Shown piece after piece: positions 8,188-16,600 of a stretch of 52,334 bases of DNA; the first letter of the stretch is position 1; each line of letters opens with the position of its first letter. A program made the position numbers and the translations under genes. Under the pieces are notes generated by a model, which saw only the letters and a list, made by a program, of their open reading frames with translations, did not search any database and was not told where the DNA came from. The DNA is from a virus. The DNA is taken from positions 1 to 52,334 of IMG/VR virus record IMGVR_UViG_3300021356_000025. One strand, written 5' to 3'.

Positions 8188-10160
8188 TATGATAATGCCC
8201 TTAGTTCGTCCATAGTTTCAGCAATGCACACGCCGTACAGTTTGCCCTCACCTATTATTTCAATCTGCCATTCAGTAGCAACAGTAGCCGGTAGCCGAAC
8301 CTGTATAATAGGATTACCGTGCATACTATTTTGTGTAACATTTACAGCGTGCGCCCCTGAAATACCGGATGGAACTGTAATAGTTTGAGTTACAGCATTA
8401 GTATTAATATCATGATCAAAGTCATAATCAGCTACTTTGACGCCATCACCATATACTTTTACTCTAGTATCTGCATATGCGTCTATAGATAGCCAACCCA
8501 TAGATGTAGGTTTTTCTGCTATATAAGTTCTAGTTTTATATGTATATTGGTACGCTAAAGGATCAGGATTAGCTGCTTCAAACAGCTTTACAGCAGTAAC
8601 ACCTTTAATTAGATACACGCTAGAGTCAGTAGGATCTTCATACCCACCATAAGGAAAATAAGAACGGTCTAAGCTAACAAGACGATTAGATGGGTCACTT
8701 GCTGGATCAAATATAAACCCTTTGATAGGCGATTGCCCAGAACCATTCCAATGAAACCCTACGTATTTGCCCTCATAATTAAACGCCATAAATTTAGCTG
8801 TAGAATAATCAGACATGTGTAAGTAGTTATCGTTCCAATCTTTAACGGAAATAAGATCTTTGGTAACTACTTGACCAGAAGTACCTGAAATAGCACAAAG
8901 GCCATCAGGGGCAGCATAAAAAACTGTATCACCGATTTCAACAACACTGTTTTTGTATACGCAAGCTTGCGAAAAATCAACTTTCACAGATGCCATTGCT
9001 GATGGATCAGTACCAGTTACAAAATACGGCTGCCCTTTGGTTAAAGCTACAATACCGTTGTTTGTTCTAGCAATTTCAACAATCTCATCTTGGATAGTTA
9101 TTCTATATTTAACTGGCCATGCATGGGGCAGAAAAGGTTCGCTAAAACATAAACGTTTACCTGTAAATCCAGCCATTACGCCTTGGCCTACAGCCATTAA
9201 AGACTTCAAAGGCCCTTCTGGGTATAAAGTAGTATCTGTATCAGGAGGCCCTATCCAATCTGCACTTGGCATAACTTCCGATAAAAAACTTTGGGGATCG
9301 TCATCGATTATACTTGTAACTACATTAGGCGGAAAAAATATTATCCCACTGCCTAAAGAACTCATAGGAACGTCTTTTAAAAACTGATACTGAGTGTCTT
9401 GTGAACCTGTATTAGATCTATACACCCGTATATTGCCTAAATAATTTTCGTGGGTAAGCCCATCATTAGGGGTGTTATCAGCAATAACACCCGAATACAA
9501 TCTTTGATGAACTATCTCAACTTGAGTTACATTACTATGCACTTCTACAGTGCCAGAATAAAGAGGGGGTCCCTCTCTACCATCAAGAGTTACATAGCAT
9601 ATTGCATACGAAACAAGCTGTGGGTCTTCTCCCGGATCAGGCTGTGTATTAGTACCGCCGCCGCTATAAGTCCTAACTAAATTACTAATTATGCCCGACG
9701 GTTGGGGGACTCCTAAAGGGAATGATTTTCTTGGGAATGAACCAGTTAAATTTGCTGTAACAAAACCTCTAGCTTGGAGCATAGAACTCCAAGATATTCG
9801 TGGGTCACCTTCCCCTGTCCAATACACGCGGCCAGTTGCATCGGCAGGCACTGGTCCTTGAACTGCAGATATATCGGCTTCATCCCATTGCAACCATAAT
9901 TCATCTTCATGTGCATCCCCAGAACCGTCCGAGTGAATTGCATCTGTTTCCCAAAAGTATTTAAATATGGAATTTGTTTCAGGAGCGTTAGAATGGCCAT
10001 TTAAAGTAAGTCCGGGAACGCCTAGATCGCCTTTTACTGTATCAATTTTCCCAGATTCTATAACAACGTTTTCTGCTGTTTCGGCATAGTTTTCAGGCAA
10101 TAAACGTGCGTCCAATATAGGAGCTATCCCGCCAAACACTGTCTGCTTAAAATATGCCAT
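8187..10160 (-). CDS. Large virion structural protein, 657 aa
   Basis: Starts MAYFKQTVFGGIAPILDARLLP, then ENYAETAENVVIESGKI, an N-terminus familiar from podovirus structural proteins. The body is beta-rich with GLVALTKGQPYFVTG-like blade segments (here NGIVALTKGQPYFVTG) and TVFYAAPDGLCAISG, which could be a propeller. It may be a tail stabilisation or tail-tube/needle-type protein; the exact role cannot be read. Preceded by AGGT. Confidence 0.65.
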   Translation of the reverse strand: MAYFKQTVFGGIAPILDARLLPENYAETAENVVIESGKIDTVKGDLGVPGLTLNGHSNAPETNSIFKYFWETDAIHSDGSGDAHEDELWLQWDEADISAVQGPVPADATGRVYWTGEGDPRISWSSMLQARGFVTANLTGSFPRKSFPLGVPQPSGIISNLVRTYSGGGTNTQPDPGEDPQLVSYAICYVTLDGREGPPLYSGTVEVHSNVTQVEIVHQRLYSGVIADNTPNDGLTHENYLGNIRVYRSNTGSQDTQYQFLKDVPMSSLGSGIIFFPPNVVTSIIDDDPQSFLSEVMPSADWIGPPDTDTTLYPEGPLKSLMAVGQGVMAGFTGKRLCFSEPFLPHAWPVKYRITIQDEIVEIARTNNGIVALTKGQPYFVTGTDPSAMASVKVDFSQACVYKNSVVEIGDTVFYAAPDGLCAISGTSGQVVTKDLISVKDWNDNYLHMSDYSTAKFMAFNYEGKYVGFHWNGSGQSPIKGFIFDPASDPSNRLVSLDRSYFPYGGYEDPTDSSVYLIKGVTAVKLFEAANPDPLAYQYTYKTRTYIAEKPTSMGWLSIDAYADTRVKVYGDGVKVADYDFDHDINTNAVTQTITVPSGISGAHAVNVTQNSMHGNPIIQVRLPATVATEWQIEIIGEGKLYGVCIAETMDELRALS

Positions 10161-10172
10161 AATATTTACCTG

Positions 10173-10424
10173 TTAATTATCTAGCTCTCTATCAATTAAA
10201 GCTGCTAAATTAGCTACTGCTATTTCATGTATAGCGGCTTCCCTTTTAGCTTTAGCAGCAATTTGTGCTGCTTCATCGTGTAAAGACAACAATTCTTTTA
10301 CTTCATCCGATAAATCAGATAAGTTATAAACTTTATCGCCAACAGTAACTGTAGGTTCAGGGCGTTTCGCAATTACTTTTTTAGGCGTTGCAAAATCTTT
10401 TTTAGCTTTGTTTTGTTTTGGCAT
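10173..10424 (-). CDS. Small Lys/Ala-rich hypothetical protein, 83 aa
   Basis: Basic Lys-rich N-terminus (PKQNKAKKDFATPKKVIAK), then VTVGDKVYNLSDLSDEVKELL and an Ala-rich helix to the end. In phage tail regions such proteins are often unassigned. Preceded by AGGAG, 12 bases after the upstream gene; not recognised. Confidence 0.6.
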   Translation of the reverse strand: MPKQNKAKKDFATPKKVIAKRPEPTVTVGDKVYNLSDLSDEVKELLSLHDEAAQIAAKAKREAAIHEIAVANLAALIDRELDN

Positions 10425-10436
10425 TATAGACTCCTT

Positions 10437-10781
10437 CTAGTCTTCTGCGTTAGTAATTCCTAATTTTGCTTTATTTAAAGCTACTCCATCTCGAATCCAC
10501 GGAGCTGTAGGGTATGTATTAGTGTCTACTCTAGCTAATTGCTCTGTAATAGACGCTTCATACGCGTCTATTTGCTCTTGAGTTAGGGTGTTTTTCACCC
10601 AATTTACAACTTGCTCTTTCGTTAACTCTGCAAAGTCAACATAACTTTCGGATGTAGAGTCCGGAGTAAATGTTAACTTGCCGTCACACATTGCTAACCC
10701 GTCAGAAATACTATAGTGGACTTCAACAACGCCCCCATCTGGGTTAGTAAGCACATCAGATACATCCCATAAAATAGCCAT
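10437..10781 (-). CDS. Hypothetical tail-region protein, 114 aa
   Basis: Begins MAILWDVSDVLTNPDGGVVEVHYSI (first 20 hydrophobic/beta) and continues DFAELTKEQVVNWVKNTL, then a helix with EASITEQLARVDTN and TYPTAPWIRD. It resembles small proteins beside phage fibre genes that carry a 'vnWvk' motif. Function unknown; possible fibre assembly or attachment partner for the adjacent adhesin-like protein. Confidence 0.6.
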   Translation of the reverse strand: MAILWDVSDVLTNPDGGVVEVHYSISDGLAMCDGKLTFTPDSTSESYVDFAELTKEQVVNWVKNTLTQEQIDAYEASITEQLARVDTNTYPTAPWIRDGVALNKAKLGITNAED

Positions 10782-10791
10782 TTCTTATCCT

Positions 10792-12255
10792 CTATGACTT
10801 AATTCGCACATAACCACTAGTATCTACCCACAGCTCGCCAGACAAAACGCCGTAAGACCCAGCACCGCTGTCAGAAAGATATCTGCTTGATTTGCCTAGT
10901 GTAGGAAACCCAACTCCACTAGGGCCAAGCAGGGCACCAGTGCCGGTAGCCCAGTTTGTTGTGGTTTGCCGAATGTAAAAACCATTAAACCTATCAGTAG
11001 CGTCTTCTCCAACCCCAACGCTAAATACATAATGCTTATTGTCATCATATTTGTTCCACCTACCAACTGCAGTACATCCGTCAAAAGTTGAGTAAGTGCC
11101 GTCGCCATTATCTACAACGGGAGTTGTAACGCCTTGGCCTAAAGCAATGTTTGCCCACGCATCGCTGGCTACAGCACCATGCCCCGCAGCAAAACTACCT
11201 TGTCCAAATGCCTGCGAGTTTGCATTAAATGCGGCAGAAGCAAATCTATATGCATTAGTATAAAAACCCATAGCAACTCCGCAAGTTGCTTCTTGAGTAG
11301 CCCCATCTACACCCACCATAGAACGAACGCCCGCAGTAAAACCGCCTGTTCCATTACCATGATTTATACAACCCATCCCCAAAACAACGGCTCCGGGGCT
11401 TTTGTTATACATTGTTTGGCCAGCATCATTATTTGAAATCGTGCCGAAAGTTAAACTATAATTTTCAGCCATTTTAGAATAGTCAAGATTGCCACCTTCT
11501 AAACGGTCGGCGTTTTCAGCCCAACCAAATGCTGCTTCTTCAGTTATATTTAAGTGCGACTTGTGTATAGAATTAGGCCTTTGTACATCAAATAAGGTTC
11601 TTCCAGTTACACGCTGCTCTATGTCAGTATTTGCAGCAAAAGCATAAGAACCAGTAGAATCCGCATTTCTAGTAACTGTATACGTATAAGCCGTAGGCGA
11701 ACAAGTGTTGCTCATATGGTAAGTTTCGCCACTAATCATCCACATGCCGGCTATAGATGCCTTACTCCACAAAATATTAAAAGATTTAGTAGTAGGGTGA
11801 CCACTAGTATAGTTAAGAGTTACCGTATAAATACTATTATAACTAAAACTAGTTTGACTACTTTCGCCTGCATCCTGTACAACTACACTATCTACAGGAT
11901 CTGAATTTGCGGATTCAATTGTTACGTCAACTCTGTTAGTGTTAATTTCTTTTACAGTAATATAAACAATAGAGTTAACTTCGGCAGTATTATTAACATG
12001 ATAAACTAACCGTTGGCAGTAGTTCTCTGATCCTGTAGGAGGGGCAGGGAATACTGAAGACCTAGCAGTAACTCTTACGACTTCGTTATTAGTGCCGTCA
12101 TCAATAGTTGCATAAAAATATTCCCCCGTATCTAACGAGGGAAATAAATCTCCATGTGCAGTAGATAACTTTATAGTTGTAGAAGTGGCACTTATAGAAT
12201 CAACTATTTCGCCTGCCGCATTATTAGCAAACTGTTGTTTGTTCAGTTTCGGCAT
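10792..12255 (-). CDS. Tail fibre/adhesin with YadA-head-like repeats, 487 aa
   Basis: Residues 15-120 carry a beta domain (SISATSTTIKLSTAHGDLFP, YATIDDGTNNEVVRV) like part of the 277-aa protein encoded just upstream. Residues about 288-400 contain short repeats such as VVLGMGCINHG, AFGQGSFAAGHGAVAS and NIALGQGV, the left-handed beta-roll signature of trimeric YadA-type adhesin heads. It ends in SGELWVDTSGYVRIKS. Probably a trimeric receptor-binding or decorating fibre. Confidence 0.7.
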   Translation of the reverse strand: MPKLNKQQFANNAAGEIVDSISATSTTIKLSTAHGDLFPSLDTGEYFYATIDDGTNNEVVRVTARSSVFPAPPTGSENYCQRLVYHVNNTAEVNSIVYITVKEINTNRVDVTIESANSDPVDSVVVQDAGESSQTSFSYNSIYTVTLNYTSGHPTTKSFNILWSKASIAGMWMISGETYHMSNTCSPTAYTYTVTRNADSTGSYAFAANTDIEQRVTGRTLFDVQRPNSIHKSHLNITEEAAFGWAENADRLEGGNLDYSKMAENYSLTFGTISNNDAGQTMYNKSPGAVVLGMGCINHGNGTGGFTAGVRSMVGVDGATQEATCGVAMGFYTNAYRFASAAFNANSQAFGQGSFAAGHGAVASDAWANIALGQGVTTPVVDNGDGTYSTFDGCTAVGRWNKYDDNKHYVFSVGVGEDATDRFNGFYIRQTTTNWATGTGALLGPSGVGFPTLGKSSRYLSDSGAGSYGVLSGELWVDTSGYVRIKS

Positions 12256-12266
12256 TAATTACTCTC

Positions 12267-13100
12267 CTAAGTAAAGCGAATATCCCAAACAATAGTTATA
12301 GTATCATTTTCAGTTCTAGAGTAAGTAGAATTAAATACTACTCTTGACACACAAACTTCAGCAGCGCCCGATGGACTATTAAAAGTTGCTAATAATACTG
12401 CTTCAGTAATGTCATCACTGTTAGTCCCAGTATACGTTTGGGTAAAGTAATGCGTATTTCTTGGCGTCAAAGCATGTATTGTATTTCTTTCTGCTGTACC
12501 TTGTGGCCCAAGGAAGTCTCTAGCTGTTGTACTTTGTTGCGCACGTTGTATCGTAAAGGTTGCAGTAGCAGCTGTGTATTGATTTAATACCGTTCTAGTA
12601 CCTGTGTCAGTAACTTTTACTATCTCATCTTGAATGTTCTGGCCACTAGTATCAGTTATCTGCATAAAAAAGTGCGACGAAGTAATGCCAGTACTAGCTG
12701 TAGGAAAAAGCTCTGGACGTACAACAGTCATACTAGTAGCAGACGCAGACAAAGTAGCGTTGCTAAAATACGAATACGTTTTATGGAAACCAGCAGGCTG
12801 TATAGACCATGCCCCCTGACCAGTACCTAAAGTCTGAGAAGGAGTTATAGTAGTAGCCTCAGCAGATAGTAGTGTAGTTTCTACACCAGTATCACTGGAA
12901 ACAGGCGCTGTATTACCCCTACCAAATCTTAATTTATTAACGGCACTATAAGCAGCAACAGGAGAAAAATATGCCATCCTATTGATAATATAATCTTGCC
13001 CAGATTCTACTATTAGATTATCAGTAGTTTCTAGGACCTCGCCATTTTTTATAAGGGTAACTATACCCTTTAATTCAGGTTTGTTTTTTTCTTTAACCAT
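12267..13100 (-). CDS. Tail-associated protein, larger of two paralogues, 277 aa
   Basis: The N-terminus (LKGIVTLIKNGEVLETTDNLIVESGQD split as ...NGEVLETTDN and IVESGQDYIINRM) and the C-terminus (CVSRVVFNSTYSRTENDT, ITIVWDI) match the 150-aa protein encoded next to it. A 100-residue insert in the middle (SNATLSASATSMTVVRPELFP, IQDEIVKVTDTG) resembles the N-terminal domain of the YadA-like fibre downstream. Thus it looks like a mosaic of its two neighbours. Probably a fibre or tail component. Confidence 0.65.
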   Translation of the reverse strand: MVKEKNKPELKGIVTLIKNGEVLETTDNLIVESGQDYIINRMAYFSPVAAYSAVNKLRFGRGNTAPVSSDTGVETTLLSAEATTITPSQTLGTGQGAWSIQPAGFHKTYSYFSNATLSASATSMTVVRPELFPTASTGITSSHFFMQITDTSGQNIQDEIVKVTDTGTRTVLNQYTAATATFTIQRAQQSTTARDFLGPQGTAERNTIHALTPRNTHYFTQTYTGTNSDDITEAVLLATFNSPSGAAEVCVSRVVFNSTYSRTENDTITIVWDIRFT

Positions 13101-13121
13101 TTAAACTCTCTCCTATTATTT

Positions 13122-13140
13122 AGCCCTCTATAAGAGGGCT
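13122..13140 (-). terminator. Perfect 8-bp intergenic hairpin
   Basis: AGCCCTCT (13122-13129) pairs with AGAGGGCT (13133-13140) around a 3-base loop, between the two paralogous tail genes. No T run follows on the minus strand, so it may be an RNA-processing or attenuation hairpin rather than a full terminator. Confidence 0.5.
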
Positions 13141-13156
13141 TTGGAATATAAACTAA

Positions 13157-13609
13157 TTAGGAAATAGAAACGTCCCAATCAATAGTAAGAGAGTCATTTT
13201 CAGTTTTGTTTACAGCACTAAATACTGTACGGCAAAGCATAGTACCAGCAGACGAAGCATTAAAAATGCCAGCTTCTGTCAAAGCACCGTCGTGCGTAGT
13301 AGCACCCGATGGGAAAGTAGCTGAGTAACTAACTTTACTATCAGCACCTGAAGTAACAACAGACTGAGTCAATGCTACTCGTGTACCTTTTGGTGTAACC
13401 AAAGCTGAATTCCCAGCAGCAGCAGCAGTTGTACCTGTGCCTACAGCCATATGAGACATACGGTTTGGTTGGCTAGTTGCGCCCATACGCTCAGCAACCC
13501 AGTCTTTACCGTCCTCAACAACAACGTTCGGAATGTCTCGAACAACTTCACCATTTAACCTAATTTTAAGATGACCTTTCATCTTCATAGTTTCAGCAAT
13601 ACCGCTCAT
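13157..13609 (-). CDS. Tail-associated protein, smaller paralogue, 150 aa
   Basis: Begins MSGIAETMKMKGHLKIRLNGEV, then VVVEDGKDWVAERM and MSHMAVGTGTTAA; ends MLCRTVFSAVNKTENDSLTIDWDVSIS (shorter form TENDSLTIDWDV). The same opening and closing blocks occur in the 277-aa protein encoded next. Such proteins are frequent near phage fibre genes, role unknown. Preceded by GGAGAA. Confidence 0.7.
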   Translation of the reverse strand: MSGIAETMKMKGHLKIRLNGEVVRDIPNVVVEDGKDWVAERMGATSQPNRMSHMAVGTGTTAAAAGNSALVTPKGTRVALTQSVVTSGADSKVSYSATFPSGATTHDGALTEAGIFNASSAGTMLCRTVFSAVNKTENDSLTIDWDVSIS

Positions 13610-13633
13610 GTTTATTCTCCAAAAAATATATAA

Positions 13634-16600
13634 TTAATTAATTACGGTGCTGTTAATAGCACCACTGTTAACAGTTCGACTGGCCAGACCACTTCCAGTG
13701 GTTAAAGTCGTTACCACAGTCTCAGCAAATGTAAAAGAATCTGCTGGTAGTGGTCTATTGTAGTTTACTAGACTAGTTACTATTACGCTAGTAGTTTGAA
13801 GCTCATTTATTCTTAACGAACCACCTACCCTCACAAAGTCCGTCACGCCAAAAGAACTATCTTCTTGGGCATAACTATAAATACCCGAAACACCTAGCTT
13901 TCTAACGTAAGAAACTTGTAAAGTCGGCGTATCATTTACGCCAAATAAATGTACTTTAGTTAAGCCTGTAGTAAACGCCTTAGATGTAATCGCATCTAGG
14001 ATAGTAAAACTGCTGCTCAAAGGCAAAGTTATCTTCTTAAACACACTAAGATTTTCTGAGTTAGATATAGAATCTGCTAAGTTTTTAGTTAAATCATAAT
14101 CAACAGCGTCAGAAAAACTAAAAGAACTAGAAAAATCCCTGTTATAAACAGCTGTTAAAGTGGGGGTGTCGGAAACACCAAACACGTTAGCTTTACCAAG
14201 CTCGGTGTTGTCAATAGAAAAAGTATCATCCATTGCAAAAGTGTCTGTAAAAGAACGCTTATTACTCGCAAAGATAGAAGCAAATTCTGACGGCGTAATG
14301 GTTTCTGTGCCTATAAATCTAGTAAACGAGTAATTAGACTCGTCAGACATACTGGCACTGTCAGTTTTTGTGCCAGCGGATGATATTTCTGGCGCATCTA
14401 AAATAGTTATAGAGTCATTAATACCCTGTTCATAAGAAATAAAAGGTTTAAAATCAAACTCAGTAGAAAAAGTATCTGTGTCAACAGGCCTAGTTATATC
14501 CAACTTAGGTTGATCGGTAAATGAGTAACTATCTGATATCGGCCTAACAAAAGTTGTGGTTGTAGTTGCAGAGTCGCCCACGCCAAATGAATCAAACTTA
14601 TCCCTATTATCAGAGATAGATGCACCTTGATCAGCTAGTGTTATGCCATCACTACGACTAAGAGTTTGGACTTTAAACGTTGAAAAATGCTCATCAGTAG
14701 ATTGGGCGTCTGTAAATTCTTTGCCAACAGTTTTCGAAGATACTTCAACAATCGTAAATGGCGATTCTGGCCCCATGTTAAAAGTATAGTTACTAGACTC
14801 TGTCATTCCAAAACTGTCTTCTTGACTATTACTATAGTCACTATGTACAACAGCGTATGCAGCGGCACTTAGAGAATCGCTAGTATTTATATCAAACTCA
14901 AAGCTATGGGCATCAGAAAACGTAACAGGTGTGTTATTAATTTCTCTTACATAAGTAGCTTTAGTAGTTGGTACGTCTACTACACTAAAGTTAGAAAACT
15001 CACCAAAAGCAGATGAGAAATCAAGCTCATCTAATATCGTTATAGCGTCAGTAAATGAACGAGATTGCGCTTTAAATAACCCTAAAGTTTCAGATTTAGC
15101 CACACTATCAACTATACCTTTTGTCGGGTTAATAGCTGAAAAGTCTGCAATAGATGCAGCATCAGAAACAATTTTTGTTAGATCTAAAGCACTAGAGTCT
15201 CCCATAGAAAAAGCATCTGAGAAAGAACTACTAGCAGCTATAAACATAAGTAATAGTTCTTCGGGTGAAGTAAATGTACTAGACGCCGCTTTAGTCGTAG
15301 CTTTGTCTACATCTTCTTTAATGGTTATGGGGTGATCAAAAGGCCTGCTATATGTAGTAGACGTAGATGCCGAATCCCCCATGCCAAAATTATTATCTTT
15401 AACAGCACCAAAATCATTACCCACAGATACTGAGTCATCCATAGCAAATACACTGTCTAGCGATCGGGTGTAAGTTGCAAAACTAGCAAGGTCTACTTCA
15501 GTGCCTAATGTTTCAGTATTATTTTTTGTTACTGACAATACATTAGATTCCGCTATTGTAACGGCGTCGTTTTTGTCTAAAGAAATAGATAACGTGTTTA
15601 AATCGCCAACAGATACAGAATTACTAATTATTTCTTTGTACACAGGCATAACAGTTAATACTTCATCTGCTTGCTGAGAGTCGGAAAAAGACTTGTTTAA
15701 AGAGTACGCTAGGTGTTCTACAATCGGCGCACTGTGAGATAGCGGCCTATTGTATGTAGTAGATGTAGTTAAAACATCTGCAAAATTAAATGAGTCATCG
15801 GGTCTAGCTGTTTTATCAATATCAGAAAAATCGATTATAGATATAGCAGAAGTCAAAGACCTAGAAAAAACTTTAAAAGTATTTACATTAACAGAAGTTT
15901 GTATTGAGTCATTTTTATTGGCTAAAAATAACAAGGACGACGTTTCTGCTATACTAACTGGTTCTACTTCAGATGATTTAAACAACTTTCGAAATACTGA
16001 GTCATCTAATCCAAGACTATTACTAACTATGTTTTTGTATACAGGTATAAAAGTAACTACGTCATCCGAAGAAAAAGAATCTTCTTTCGGGGTTGTGTAC
16101 TTATAAGAGAAAGGATCTTCAAAACTAAACGCATCATCATGAGATCTGTTATATACGGTTGACGTAGTAATTACATCTGCCATACCAAAAGTATTAGAAG
16201 ACGTACTTCCAAAGTTACTGCCAACAAGAGCCGCATCGGTTATGTCTACGGTAGAACTAAAGCTTCTAGTATAACCAAAGAAAGGACTTATAAACTCACT
16301 TGCGGACATTTGTTCTTGGTTTGGTATTGTAAAGCGCTTAGTAACAGCGTCCGTCATACTAAACAAAGATGCATCAGCAGCTTTAAACATTTTTGTAATT
16401 ACAGAATCATCCAAACCAAAGCTATCACTGGATGTAGTGCTGTAAAGTGGGAACATAGCGAAGTTTATATTTGCAGATACAGTGTCTTCTGCAGCTGCCA
16501 ATGAAAAATCCATAGACAGCAATTCAGTTATTGAGTACGTAGAATTAAATATACGTTTAAATATAGTAGAAGTAGTAAGTGTATCCCCTATGCCAAATGA

